Origin: Tetrastigma voinierianum
Taxonomy: Eukaryota > Streptophyta > Magnoliopsida > Vitales > Vitaceae
Assembly: GCA_016808115.1 (NCBI GenBank)
Contig: JAEQBH010005385.1
Coordinates: 1 to 64,000 of the forward strand
DNA: 64,000 nucleotides
Direction: 5' to 3'
The notes beneath the pieces were generated by a model. The model did not search any database, was not told the origin of the DNA, and saw only the letters and a program-made list of their open reading frames with translations. The position numbers and the translations under genes were made by a program. Each line of letters opens with the position of its first letter. The stretch's first letter is position 1. This document shows, piece by piece, positions 11,125 to 22,734 of the stretch.

Positions 11125-12625
11125 CCTCTTTGGGTGCCTCTACAAGAGACCAGACTGAGTTAGAATACATAGACTCCATCTCATGGTCCCATGGCTGACG
11201 CTCCACGTGCGTCAGCATCCCCTCCAGTGCTTCTTTATAATTACGAGATCTTTATCTCAGTGATTGCAACGTTATGATTAGCAACAAGAGATATCTCGAT
11301 GGCTTAGCGTGTCGTTCTCCCAGCTATGGCCGAAGCTCAAAACAAGTTGTTGTGGTTCTCACAGGAAGATCCTCTTGTTCATTTTGGAATTTTGATTTTC
11401 TTGTTATTAGTTCCCATAGCATATCTACCATTGTTTTACTATTGTTTTCGTGCTTGTTCACCTTAGTATATTTTCATTTTCCCTCTTGTGTTAGACGCAT
11501 GGAGAAACAATGACACAATAGGTCAAGTCAGTGAGTTAGAAGCGATTATTGCAGTGACTCAAAAATTACCTTACTCGTGGGCTTGAAATTGTTTACATAG
11601 TCTTCATGAAGAATTTTACGTAGTGCATATATAGCTTGCTATTCTCAAATTCTGAAAGATCTTCTCTCGTTCTTAGGTGTCCAATAAAACAATGTACTTG
11701 ATCTGAGATTAAATATGTTCAGTTCCTTTCTCAGGAACTATGCGTTGGAGCACCCAGATCAGTCTTTGGTTAAACTAGGCGAAATTGTTTGCATAGTCTT
11801 CCTCGAAGAATTTTGCATTAGTGCTCACTATAACTTATACGAAGGAGACTATAAAATTCACCTCTCGTTCCTATGAATCAATAAACAAACATACTTCGGT
11901 CTGAGATTCGACTTATGTGGTTCCTTTCTCAAGGCATCTGTGGGAGGCGGCCCACGGGAATCACCGAATATGGTTTTAGAAAACTAGGCTTGCCCATTGC
12001 ACAAGTGGATGAGTCATCTTAGCCTGAGCTTGGAGAATCCAGTTTCAATAAGTATGTAGCAGTCTCCTGAGCATATCCCAACGATATAGGTAGAGATGAA
12101 TAACTAAGCCTCCCGATCTCACCATGTCTATGAGGAGTTCATTTCTCTTTGTAACTCCATTTCTTGGCAGAGGTCGAACCCGAGAGGTTGACGGTTGTGA
12201 AACTATCCTCTTGAGTTAGTAGAAACTTAAAACTCTCAGTTCGTATTCCGCCGCTTCAGTCGAGATCGAAACATTTGATATGGACACTAATTTCTTTTAC
12301 GCCTCAGGCGCATATTCTCGAAATTTATCCAAAGTTTCAGACTTTTGTGTATTAAGTAAACAAAACCATATCTTGAGTAGTACTAAATGCAGTGACAAAT
12401 CATATACCCTCACAGCGGGCTCGCGTTGGGTGTATACATGGTATGCACTAATTCAGTGGTTTGGTTGCGCGATATCATGGCCTTGAAGGGTCTCTTAGTG
12501 CGTTTACCTTCGAACATGATTCACACACATTGGTATGAGATTCAAATGATGAGGAATTTAAATCCACTTTTCACTAAACCATATCTATTGGATTATGCAT
12601 TGTCATAAATGTCAAAGGTAAGTTG
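11125..12625 (-). pseudogene. Copia-A integrase and N-terminal reverse transcriptase
   Basis: Minus-strand remainder of copia-A. Read downward from 12625: a zinc-finger region with CESC at about 12520, RATKPL-like sequence near 12470, SRYG at about 12385, the core with a KSETLDKF piece near 12345, then NGVTKRNELLIDMVRS at about 12115-12165, which is the conserved block after the catalytic core. Further down, sequence like the STNAKFLEEDY end block occurs at 11783-11830. 11125-11230 encodes NYKEALEGM and MESMYSNSVWSLVEAPKEV, the N-terminus of copia RT, and runs straight into 718 if gypsy-1 is removed. Frameshifts and stops are frequent. Confidence 0.85.
11584..11985 (-). repeat. About 200-bp tandem duplication within the copia-A integrase region
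   Basis: 11584-11780 and 11783-11985 are diverged direct repeats. Both start GAAATTGTTT(A/G)CATAGTC and both end ACTAGGC. On the minus strand both encode the same end block of the integrase region, which is normally present once. Confidence 0.7.
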
Positions 12626-12629
12626 ATGC

Positions 12630-14760
12630 CCCTATCTAGGGGTCGTTGACCACAGATCCCAGCACACGAAAAACATTGTGTCTCATACTATGAGACCCGA
12701 ACCGCAGTAAAGTGGCCACATCGGACCCGTACATCCATACTCATAGGAAATAATCAACTATATTTTTTTATAGTTTAAGTACCATTTTTGCAAGATTTAT
12801 ACGTGTTTACAATATTTACTCAAAGCCACATTTCGGATTTCTTCTGTGACCTCAATGAGTGTAGTCTCCCTAGATACTCACGGCCTTGCACGAAAGGGGG
12901 TCCCACGGCAAGTGGGCAAGGCAGTAGTGATAATCTCTCTGAGGTTACTCCCCGCCCCTAACATACATAGTATGTGACATATATAAACAATCAATCTGTT
13001 CAACTACAATTATTCACTATTATCTTAAATGTGTATCATGCATGAGATGACCCTCATGCTCTGTGCACCAGATGTGACTCCTCTCACACAGATACAGTGT
13101 GAATAAACAGTCATTAGTGTTTAACACCGATAGTATTGAAATATCAATTTTATTTATCAAAACCTTATTTTCTTTTCCTTGCCTTTTTGTGGGCCCGCAG
13201 TTTCCGGGTTTACACCCGCGGGGGACGCCGCACGCGTTTTAAACATTTCGCGAACTCATGGGTTCCATGTCTAACCGTGAATAACATTTGGGACTTTCAC
13301 ACAGGGATTGCTCATACCCACTTCCGCAACATGTGATTTATCATTTGTGATCATTTTACACCAGTGAATCTCTACCTTGGACTTTGTCCCATTTTCCCGA
13401 TTGACCCATTTACAACCTTGGTGAATAAACCATACCACAGCCTTACACCCGACTTGACGCGATGTGGCCGTGCATATGAAATGCGTGATGTCCAATACTT
13501 TCCTTCATGTTACATGCATGAATGAGCACTACATGAACATTCACAAACCATGGACAATTATAATTTATACATATAATCTACCTCCATGCAAACCATGTTA
13601 ATACATCAAATAGCATGAATCAACATAACATATTCACACACTGCATGTTATTCAAACAAGCCATAACACATAACTAGGTCACAAACTTGGGACCATTCAA
13701 TAGGGCACTTCACCGTCCCTCCATAAACATGAACCAATTTGGTTCTCATCATTGTCATTACAACAAACAACCATAACACCTAGAAACTTTCAGTTTCTAG
13801 TCAATCTCACTCCACAATTAGCATTATGTGAGAGGCAGAATCATGAAATCCATACCCTTGGTCCCAGGCTCAGACATAATTATATGGCATCATGTAACCT
13901 CATTTGCCGCGCTGGCTAGAAAGTAAACAAAGTAGGAAAATATTCTACATGGAGTTTTGTAGAAACTCGACTTTAGTATGTCCGTGAATGCGCCAGTATA
14001 ACACAAATCTGGTTGTCGACTTGACCGTCCGGCCGAAATCTTCCCTGCCTCTTTCTCTTTTCCTTAATTTTCTCTCTACGAACCGTTTTCCTTTTTGTTC
14101 CTTTCCTCATTTCCTTCTTTTCTTTCCATTTCTCATCTGTTTCCCTTGAGCTTTCCTCTTCTGTTGCCATTTTCTCTCCCATTTGGATGGTCATTGGCCA
14201 AGTATACAAAGGTGAGAGGAGGAAGTTTATCCTATTTCCTCAATGAATGTGTATCTAGTTTCCTTTTTCTTTTATTCCTTTTTATGACATTATCACCCTT
14301 GTATTAATGTGAGCCATGGGATTTATTTCCACTCATGGCTAATTGTAGGCCATTCCCTCCAAAGTGGACCACATGGCTTTGCAAGGGTGTTACTCTGTTG
14401 AAGTGTATATGGCATCCTGCCTTCTTAAATGTGTCGTAAACCCAGCACGTCTCGAAAAACGTGAAATCCCGACTACCTCGAAATCCAACAAAATTCGACG
14501 TGGTAGCTAAATCTCGCGAGACGATTTCAACGGAGAAGTCCGTTTCGTCATCCGAGATCTAGAAACATTTCGGTTTTTCAACCGAAATTACTATTTTACC
14601 ATTTTTCCAAAATCGTAAATTTTCTAGGGTTTCACATAAGTTTCATTTGATACTTTCCTTTTCTTGGCAAGGTGATTATGTTCATTTTCAACAATTTCAA
14701 TGGCATTTATATCATAGGACAAGGGACTTAAAAAATAAAGATTATTCATAAGATCACCTA
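12630..14760. other. Unclassified repeat-like DNA, no gene seen
   Basis: About 2.1 kb lying between the copia-A integrase and the copia-B pol. It has a low-complexity pyrimidine-rich stretch (14040-14180), CA-rich sequence (13500-13800) and a block with CGAAATCCCGACTACCTCG near 14465. The general look, CpG-containing start and AT-rich remainder, resembles a minus-strand gypsy LTR, but I found no second copy, no clear TG/CA ends and no target duplication. No ORF here carries a known motif. Confidence 0.4.
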
Positions 14761-14779
14761 ATAAATAAAAAAGATTTAC

Positions 14780-15590
14780 TTATTGAACCGAGAAATTAAA
14801 TTGTACTGGTCAAACCGTGTTCAACTAAACAACCGATGTAAAACCAAATTCCTCTTGAAATCCGGAGCAAATAAACAATCTTCTAAACATAAAGGCCTAT
14901 TATTCTCAAAAAATAAAACAACTGGTCCTATGGCCTTTATAGAGATTAGCTCCCCGTTCCCAAGTTTCAAGTATCTTTGTCCTTCTTCAATAGACGTATG
15001 TAGCTAGTTTAATGTCTCGGTTCATGCAAAATCCAAGTAGAATTCATCATGGAGCTGCTTAAGAATACCCGGGATACTTGAAAGAAACCACTTCTTGTGG
15101 GCTGTGGTACTCTAGTTCTAATGATCTTTGCTATGTGGCTTTGATAATGATTGGATAGGTCCTCTTGGTGATCGAAAGAGTAAATCCAGTTATGTCTTTA
15201 ACCTTGGTTCTGGTGCAGTATGCTGGAGTTCAAAGAAGCAATCTTCAATTACTCTATCATCTTCAGAAGTTGAGTATGTGGTTGTTACCTCAGCAGCTTG
15301 TCAAGCAATATTGCTACGGCGAGTGCTTATTGATGTTGGGAAATGCAAGAACATGGGATAACTCATTCTTTGTGATAACTAGTCAACTATTTCTATGTCA
15401 AAATCCTATGTATCACAACCGCTCAAGAAATATTGAAACTCGACATCACTTCATAAGAGAGTTGGTGACTGGAGGGAGCATAAATATGGCTTATTGCAAA
15501 ACTAATGACCAGCTAGATGATTTGTTCACAAAGGCTCTCCCACGAGACAAGCTTGAATACTTGGGAAATATTTAGGAGTTGTGAATTTCA
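14780..15590 (+). pseudogene. Copia-B end of reverse transcriptase and RNase H
   Basis: Plus-strand 3' part of a copia pol. From about 14960 the frames read a decayed RT end followed by SRFMQNPSRIHHGA (about 15020-15060). The RNase H domain follows with KSKSSYVFNLGSGAVCWSSK (15177-15236) and SSSEVEYVVVTSAACQAI. A one-base frameshift near 15360 moves the frame to 15165-15575, which continues with NIETRHHFIRELVTGG and NDQLDDLFTKALPRDKLEYL. The stop at 15575 is the natural pol end. Upstream pol and the 5' LTR are not in the window. Confidence 0.88.
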
Positions 15591-15641
15591 ACACATGTGG
15601 AAAGTGTTGTGAGAGTAATGCTGAAATTAAGGAGCGCACTT

Positions 15642-16460
15642 TGTCGAGAGTTAAGTGAATAATGTGAAGAAATATCTGTGATATTTCAAATTGACTTCAA
15701 GCAAGTCATTTAACTTAATTTAGTTTAATTTAATTGGTTTTGTTAATCAAGTCAAATTAAAATATGATTTTCAAGCTTCTGCACCTCAGGGAGATCTGTC
15801 TGGGACTCCACCTATATAAAGGTGCCCCTCCCCTTCATTTCTCACACACTTCATCTTGAGATCTCTCTCAAGCTCTCTTGCTCAAGTGCTTCCAAATACT
15901 CTTCTATGCTCAAGTGCTTCCAAGCTCTCTCTTTCTTCTCTCAAGTGCTCAAGCACTCTATAAGTTTCAAGTGCTTTTATAGCAAGCACATCGATGTAAC
16001 ACTGTTGAGTTTTACTGTATCTTACTAAGGGAGTGCACCCGAGGCAAGATCTAGTTATTGAATCCTGGAGGTAGAGCGCCCGTTCCCTACTACACCAAGG
16101 TTACAAACCGAAGGAGGGCAAATCTACATTAAGGACAATGCTATTACACGCCTCAACCATCCAATTAGATAAGTCATCTTACCTCATTTTTTCCTTGTTT
16201 GGTTTGTTTTGGGCTAATTCAAACTCCCTAATCTTTTCTAAAAGACCTTCTTTAGTGGTATCAAAACTTAAGGTTGTAAGTGGTAACTTGTTAGTACATG
16301 TCTAGGAAAGTCTTGTCAATAAGACAATAAGAGCTTAAGGCAAGTGGGCTATGTTATAATTAATGCGACTCCACTTACTTGGGGACTTTCCTGGTGTACT
16401 TAACACATCCTCACTATTGTCTTAGCTTTTGTTCACAAAAAGGACATAGTAGAAACAACA
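15642..16460 (+). repeat. Copia-C left LTR
   Basis: 819 bp. It starts TGTCGAGAGTTAAG, has a TATA box at 15813-15820 after CTCCACC, then a pyrimidine-rich leader with repeated CAAGTGCTTCCAAG units, and ends AGTAGAAACAACA. It aligns with 20789-21624. Confidence 0.9.
15813..15820 (+). promoter_or_regulatory. TATA box of copia-C left LTR
   Basis: TATATAAA followed by GGTGCCCCTCCCC, conserved as TGTATAAA at 20955-20962 in the right LTR. It would place the transcript start near 15845. Confidence 0.7.
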
Positions 16461-16487
16461 ATCTTAAAGTAGATTCAATTCCTTGAA

Positions 16488-17140
16488 TTGATGGAGACCT
16501 CCCTAGTTCATACCCATCCCAACACTTCCAAGATTGACCCTTTTAATGGAACATTCTTTAAGAGATGGCAAGAAAGGGTTTATTTTTCCATTGATGTTGT
16601 GAACCTAGTGAATATCTTGACATACCCAAAACCTAAGAGTGACTCTAAAGATTTATTTAAATGGGAAAATGGGAACAAACAAGTTAGGCATGCCATTCTT
16701 AGCACACTCACAAATGAAATATTTGATGTTTATTGTCAATATAAAGTCGCAAAAGAAATTTGGGATGTTTTGACTAAAAAATACATAGTAGAAGATGCTG
16801 GAACACAAAAATATGCCATAGGAAATTTTAGAAAGTTCCAAATGAATGAGGATAGAGATGTATCATCTCAAATCCATGACTACCACATGTCATCAATGAC
16901 TCGCCATGAAGACAAATTACATGAACCTTTTGTGGTTGGTTATCATATAGAGACCCTTCCAGATTCTTAGAAAGACTACAAAAATAGCATGAAACACAAA
17001 AGGAAACAAATGTCCCAAGAAGATGTTATAATACATATTAGGATTGAAGAACAAAATAAAACTAGGGACAAAGTTGAAAGAGCCAAGGAGTTATCCTCCA
17101 AGGCAAGTGTGGTAGAAGAGAGACCAAGGGCCCAAACTCA
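16488..17140 (+). pseudogene. Copia-C gag (capsid, UBN2-type)
   Basis: The ORF 16488-16970 (start at 16488 or 16491) reads DPFNGTFFKRWQERVYF near its N-terminus, then KEIWDVLTKKYI and GNFRKFQMNEDRDV, the signature of plant copia gag. The stop at 16968 replaces a tryptophan-type position, and the frame continues to about 17140 with KDYKNSMKHKRKQMSQEDVI and IRIEEQNK. Capsid protein of the element's virus-like particle. Apart from the stop it is well preserved. Confidence 0.85.
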
Positions 17141-17206
17141 ATAGACCTAAGAGACAAAACCCTAGGACTAAGCCCAACTCATCAAACAAGGTCCAAAATC
17201 CTACCT

Positions 17207-17500
17207 TTAAAAAGAAAGGTAATTGCTTTGCTCAGGCAAGCCCGACACCATGCACCTCAATGTCGCAATCGAAAAAGACTTAAGAAAGTCAAACCAAAGG
17301 CAAATAAGGCGTATAAGGGTGATTGCAAAGAAAGAGGGGTCTCCTCTGAGATGAGCACGGTCACCAATATGAAGGACTGGATAGTAGACTCTGGGGCTAC
17401 TAAGCACATATGTGGCAACAGAAGTGCATTCACTTCCTACACCATAGTGAAAGAAGGACAGGAACAAGTGTTCATGGGTGATTCGAGATCATCCCGATGA
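17207..17500 (+). pseudogene. Copia-C nucleocapsid knuckle and protease
   Basis: At about 17222-17275 two frames together give a CCHC zinc knuckle (NCF...HHAPQCRNRKR), broken by a one-base lesion. The ORF 17228-17500 then reads DWIVDSGATKHICGN (about 17380-17425); the DSGAT is the retropepsin active site. SYTIVKEGQEQVFMGDSRSS follows. The frame is lost just after 17500. Confidence 0.85.
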
Positions 17501-17699
17501 TCGCAAAGGAAACCTCCCTAAGCTAACTCCGAAAGTTCTCACCCTTAATAATGTTCTATGTGCGTATATCGCTGAACTTAGTTTCGTTGTCTCTACTTAG
17601 GAAAGTAGAGTTAAGATCATGTTTAAGTCAAACAAAATAATGTTAACAAAGGAATGATGCTTTGTCGAAGGATTATTATAAATCCAAGGTCTCTTTATG

Positions 17700-18400
17700 T
17701 CAATGTTCTGTAAATCTTGAATAATAAAGCATCTTCGCCTTCTCACATGTCATTTCGTGTGATGCTCTTAAGTACTCAGATTAGACATGAACTTCTTATA
17801 TTAAGAATGGTTGAATTAAGTTTAATTCCCCAAATTCATCCTAGAAAACTTTGGAAAAATGTGAAGTATGCTAGAATCTAAAACCACAAAGAAATCTTGC
17901 AAATTGATATAAAGAGAGTCAGAACTATTAAGTTTGATTCATAGTGACCTAGAAGACTGAAAAACACCATGACTAGAGGTGGTAAAAGGTTTTATATTAC
18001 CTTCATAGATGACTACTCAAGATATACAAGTGTATCTTTTAAGAAACAAAGATGAAGCAATGGATGCTTTCATCAAGTATAAAATGAAGTGTAGGAACCA
18101 ACTAAGTAAGAAAATCAAGAGATTTTAGGATCTGATAGGTGGAGAATATGAGTCCAACCCCTTTAATACCTTTTGTGAGGAACATGGAATTATACATGAA
18201 ACCACTCCTCCTTATTCCCTTGAATCTAATGGAGTAGCTTAAAGAAAAAAAAAATAGAACCCTAAAAGAGATGATGAATGCCATGTTAGTAAGTTCAGGA
18301 GCATCCTTGAACTTGTGGGGGAAAGCTAGCCTCTCTGCTTGTCATATTCAAAATAGAATACCCACAAGAAGACTAAGACTCCCCGTGAGTTATGGAAATA
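17700..18400 (+). pseudogene. Copia-C integrase
   Basis: Plus strand with mixed frames. 17850-17960 has a decayed zinc-finger linker ending in LIHSDL. 17985-18100 reads RFYITFIDDYSRYT and DEAMDAFIKYK, the start of the copia integrase core with its first acid. DLIGGEYESNPF at about 18130-18165 corresponds to the second acid. Then HGIIHETTPPYS, and in 18271-18400 MMNAMLVSSGASLNLWGKA and ACHIQNRIPTR. Stops lie at about 18120 and 18240. Confidence 0.85.
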
Positions 18401-18749
18401 ATATACACCTAACATTGATACTTAAGTTAGTGGTGGTGTTTAGCAAAAGTACTTTTTTCGTAACCAAAGAAAAGAAAATCAGTCCTAAAACTCATGCAAA
18501 GATTTATTAGTTATGTAGAGAATAATGCCGTATAGGTTTCTTTGTCATCAAATCAAAATAGCCTAGTGGAAGTTAACTCCATAATTGAGACTAAGAATGC
18601 TTACTTTGAAAATATTTTCCATGGAAAACAAATAGCCAACAACAAGTTCAAAGAAATCTAGAATTGAGTCTACATCCTTTCCGAACTAGAATTGAGAAGA
18701 AGTAAAAGGAAAGGAAAGAAACTAATCTTGATGACTTTTACACTTTCTG

Positions 18750-19680
18750 TTGATGATGACCCTGATCTATAAGGAAGCTATGACTTCATCTACGACCTTA
18801 TAAGGAGGCCATTAACAATGAAATTGAATCAATAATGCATAACCATACTTAGAGATAGTACTTGCCTCATGGTGCTAAACTATAGATTCAGAATGGATCT
18901 TTAAAAGGAAATTAAAAATCATGGGTCGATTGAGAAATATAAGGCACGCTTAGTTTCTAAAGGTTTTAAACAAAAGAAAGGTGTAGGATTACTTTGACAC
19001 TTTTCTCATGTGACAAGGATTAATTAGGGGTGTTAATTGCTAACATCGGTTCATAACCTAGTGATACACCATATGGATGTTAAGACCACCTTTTTGAATG
19101 GAGAATTGTAAAAGGAAATTTATATGGATCCACCTGAAGGGTGTATGGTTCCAGGAGTAGAGAAAAAAAAAGTTTGTAGGCTAGTTAAATCGCTTTATGG
19201 GTTAAAATAAGCACCCAAAAAATGGCATAGAAAATTTGATCATGTGTTGATATCTAATGGATTTTCCATTAATGATGTTGATAAATGCATTTATAACAAA
19301 GTTGAAAATAACTCATGCATCATCATTTGTTTATACATTGACGATATGCTTATATTTGGGACTAACCTACTAGTTGTAATTAATACCAAGAGTTTCCTAA
19401 GATCGAAGTTTGATATAAAAGATCTAGGAAAAGCTGAGGTGATTCTAGGAATTAAAATAACTAGAACCCTTAATGGGCTTAACCTTTCTAAAGAACACTA
19501 TATTGAGATGATTTTAAAGAGGTTTGAACGCTTTGATTGTAAACCAGTGTCAACTCCTTATAATCCCAACTCATAGCTAAAGAAAAATAGAGAACATAGT
19601 GTTGCCCAAACTGAGTACACTTAGATAATTGGTAGCCTAATGTACTTGGAAAATTGTACTAGACTTAACATTGACTACAC
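18750..19680 (+). pseudogene. Copia-C reverse transcriptase
   Basis: The domain starts near 18800 with an EAINNEIESI-type block, then FKRKLK, DGSIEKYKARL and KGFKQKKGV across 18900-18985. HQMDVKTAFLNGEL is at about 19065-19105 and KSLYGLK at 19185. The ORF 19244-19576 is intact and holds CLYIDDMLIFG (polymerase Asp pair), KSFLRSKFDIKDLGKAEVIL and LSKEHYIEMILKRF. A copia RT fold in the usual place between integrase and RNase H. Confidence 0.9.
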
Positions 19681-20312
19681 TATCGAAGCTTGAGCCTGGC
19701 ATTAACCCAAAGTCCTAACTGCATCATCGGGTTGCTATCTCGAGTACTAAAGTACTCGAGAAATACATACACAAAGATATTATTTGTGTTATAATAATGA
19801 TTTCATAAATGTCTCCTGGGCATTACATCGTGTTAAGGTAGAAGGATGTCTACCAGACTGCATCAGAGGAGATGAAATGATTAAGGTAGATACTGGGTTT
19901 TTATCTGAGGAGAAGCACTCAGCACCCGTCTAAGATAAAATTGCACACTCTTACCTTACTGCGTCAGCTATGTCCGTGTTTCGAAAGCCGGCGTTCCGCA
20001 ATCTATCATCGATATCCCTTTATGGATCTAGACCAAGACCGTCTATGTCTATGTAAGGTCGATAGTTGTCGCACACCTAAAGCTAAAAGTAAAATGTTTA
20101 ATGGGAAGAATAGGCATTTACGCCTAAGGCACAATATTATGCTACATTTGCTTAAGACAGGGGTTATATCCCTACATTTTGTGAGGTCAGAGTTGAATTT
20201 GGCTGATCCTTTGACTAAACCACTACATATAAAACTAGTGGAACAAACATCGAGGGGGATGGGGTTTTTGCCTATTACAGAAGTCAAAGGTGATGGTAAC
20301 CTAACCTGCTAG
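19680..20312 (+). pseudogene. Copia-C RNase H
   Basis: The N-terminal half (19680-19990) is badly shifted. The ORF 19941-20312 ends with NRHLRLRHNIMLHLLKTG, VISLHFVRSELNLADPLTKP and EQTSRGMGFLP, the conserved end of a copia RNase H. The stop at 20310 is the natural end of pol. Confidence 0.8.
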
Positions 20313-20788
20313 AATGGAGATCCTATGTAGTGGGTTCATATGGGTAATAACAAGTCATATGTTGACTGTGAGCTACTCTATCATTTATATTTATCGAGCA
20401 TTCATCCCTATGGTGTAGATGGAGCCTATTCTGCATTGGTTGAGGTTGAGTGTAAACTCTTAATGAATACCATATTCCTTATGGATGGTGTGTTTAGATG
20501 CATAACACATTTAATGGGTTCAATATACGAGTGGAAGGCCACTTCCTATGAAAACGTAGGCATATTCTCTAGAGCTCTCATGAATATTTATCCTATTCAT
20601 GAGAAATCAATGTGGATGATAGGTTCCTTGAGTCACACAAAGAAACATTGGTTCATAGAATTTTTAATTCACCAGGTTCCTAAGATCGGTCCATGTACCT
20701 CATGGGCACCGCATCTCATGGATTCTTCTAAAGATTCCTCCATTCCTAGTCTTCTTCTTTTTCTTCACACTTATACTCCGTGGGGGAT
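20313..20788 (+). other. Copia-C 3' untranslated region and polypurine tract
   Basis: About 475 bp between the pol stop and the right LTR. An ORF of 172 codons (20340-20858) covers it but runs 70 bp into the LTR and shows no known motif, so I take it as chance. GTGGGGGAT directly before the LTR at 20789 is the polypurine tract. Confidence 0.65.
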
Positions 20789-21624
20789 TGTTGGAGAGTT
20801 AAGTGAGAATAACTTGAAGAAATATCTTGTGATATTTCAATTTGGTGAAGTCATTTAACTTAATTTAATTTGTTTTGTTAACCAAGTCAAAATGAAATAT
20901 GATTTTTCTTTTCAAACTTTTCGCACCCCAGGAGAGGTCCGTTGAAACTCCACCTGTATAAAGGTGCCCCTCCCCCTTCATTTCTCACTCACTTCATCTT
21001 GAGATCTCTCTCTCAAGATCTCTCCTCTCCCTCTTGCTTAAGTGCTTCCAAGCACTCTTTTCTTCTTTAAGTGCTTCCAAGCACTCCTCTTTCTCTCAAG
21101 TGCTCCCAAACACTCTCTATAAGCTTCAAGTGCTTTCATACTAAGCGAAACATCATTGTTCGAGTTGTACTGTATCTTACCAAGCGAGTGCACCCGAGGC
21201 AAGATCTAAGCAAAATCTAGTTATTGAATCCTAGAGGTAGAGCATCGGTTCCCTACTGCACCAAGGTTATAAACCAGAGGAGGGCGAATCTACTTTAAGG
21301 ACAGTGTTATTGCACGCCTCAACCATCCAATCAAATAAGTCATCTTACCTCATTTGTTCCTTATTTGGTCTGTTTTAGGCTAATTCAAACTCCTTAATCT
21401 TTTTTAAAAGACCTTCTTTAGTAGTATCAAAACCTAAGGTCAGAAGTAACTAAGCAAGACATGTCTAAGAGTCATGTCAACAAGACGATAAGAGTTTAAG
21501 GCAAGGGGGGTATAGCGGACCATTGTGATCCCTCCACTTACTTAAGGACTTTCCTGATGTACTTAACACATCTCTCACCACTGTCTTGGTTTCTGTTCAC
21601 AAAAAGGACATAGTAGAACCAACA
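20789..21624 (+). repeat. Copia-C right LTR
   Basis: 836 bp, TGTTGGAGAGTTAAG to AGTAGAACCAACA, with a TATA-type TGTATAAA at 20955-20962 and the same CAAGTGCTTCCAAG repeats as the left LTR. It is followed at once by the CACTT target duplication. Confidence 0.92.
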
Positions 21625-21949
21625 CACTTTCAGTGAGTTCATTTGTTATTTGTTTACTTAAGTTAGACGGCTGTGTCGGGTCCTAACTCAGGGGTTATGG
21701 TTCAAGGAAAAAATTAGTGAGGTTGTTAGTAGTGCCTAATAGGTTGTTAATGAGGCCTAAACTCGTGATTTGCTGTTGCATTTGCTTAGTATTTAAGGTC
21801 ACCAATAAAGTAGTTTCAAATTAATATTTATTACGCCTACTACCTGTTTGATATAAGTTCTCATAGCCTTTTACCTCTCTATTTTTCAGTATCATAGAGA
21901 GAAGTTTGTGTGTATTACAGCCATTTTTTTCAACACAAACTTGGCCGGG

Positions 21950-22354
21950 AGGTCGGTCTCGTAAAATAAAAAAGCCTATGGTCACGCTTTAGTATCCAAC
22001 AAATATGTAAGAAGGAAGATAAGTTTCTCTTAAACCGGCTAAGAAACAAGGTGTGAAAGCCTATGCATGGAGTGTGGATAAAGATTGGCAGCTAGTTATA
22101 AACAAAGGTGCGTGGGAGGATGATCGCTTGTGGCCGGACAAGATACCCTATTTCGAGATAAGTGTGGGGTGGGGGACAAGCCGTTGATCGCCTGGCGTTA
22201 GATGATCTCCTTAGCCGACTCCTTTAAGATGGTTCAAGTCATCGGGGACCCTAGCAGGTGGCCGAAACGGGAAGCTCTCGTGTGGCCGCCCTCCCATATA
22301 AAAAGACACTCTCACAACAATATTTTTGGCGGCGGCAAGATACGAATGCAAAGA
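21950..22354 (+). pseudogene. LINE-A: non-LTR reverse transcriptase C-terminal region, first part
   Basis: Plus-strand piece of a plant L1-type ORF2. The frame around 22145-22185 reads FRDKCGVGDKPL, matching the block before the zinc-binding domain of plant LINEs. The sequence stops at the TAAGA duplication and continues at 32744. Joined there, the codons read DKMCW...NGKFSVRSAY, the start of the zf-RVT domain, in one frame. That continuity is strong evidence both for the LINE and for the solo-LTR boundaries. Confidence 0.75.
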
Positions 22355-22359
22355 TAAGA
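22355..22359. repeat. Target-site duplication TAAGA, left copy (solo LTR-1)
   Basis: TAAGA precedes TGTCACGCC at 22360 and is repeated at 32744-32748 after ATGTTACA. Confidence 0.88.
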
Positions 22360-22734
22360 TGTCACGCCCCATCCCAATCCGACCCGCCACATCAAGTGAT
22401 CCGAACCGAAGTCCCGGGCGCATACTATCTATACTATCTATATACTATAATCAGAATAAATTCGCCGGACCTCGTTTCTTTCTCGCCGTAGCCGACTTGC
22501 ACTGCGGTATACAAACAATTCGTAATAACAAAAAATCATTTTGCCATATCGATGAGTCCAAAACTTATTGGGATTTTTTTAATCCATTTTTCCGAGTTTA
22601 TAATGAGAATAACGTTAATTGATCCGTAAAAAACTCGATAATTGAATCAAATTCCACCAGAAAATAATGTGCCAGAAAGTAAATTTTATCAAAAATCATA
22701 AGAAATCAGCCTGCAGCAGATTTGAAGTCAAAAC

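Larger units (their letters stand above)
15642..21624 (+). mobile_element. Copia-C: full-length degenerate Ty1/copia element nested in the copia-B LTR
   Basis: A 6.0 kb element with LTRs at 15642-16460 and 20789-21624, TGTCG/TGTTG...CAACA ends, and the target duplication CACTT at 15637-15641 and 21625-21629. The internal order gag, protease, integrase, RT, RNase H defines copia. Frameshifts and in-frame stops are spread over gag-pol, though each domain is recognisable. It is younger than copia-B, since it sits in the LTR of that element. Confidence 0.93.
15605..21935 (+). repeat. Copia-B 3' LTR, split by copia-C
   Basis: Starts TGTTGTGAGAG shortly after the pol stop and, with copia-C and one target duplication removed, ends TTTTTTTCAACA at 21935. 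The TGTTG/CAACA inverted ends are perfect. The two parts are 15605-15641 and 21630-21935, giving an LTR of about 345 bp, a usual size for copia. The matching 5' LTR is absent. Confidence 0.75.

Noticed and set aside
12280..12608. Plus-strand ORFs of 60-68 codons
   Set aside because: They are shadows of the copia-A integrase, which is on the minus strand here.
20340..20858. 172-codon ORF after copia-C RNase H
   Set aside because: It ends inside the LTR and has no known domain. A third gene is not expected here, and the region is the 3' untranslated part.
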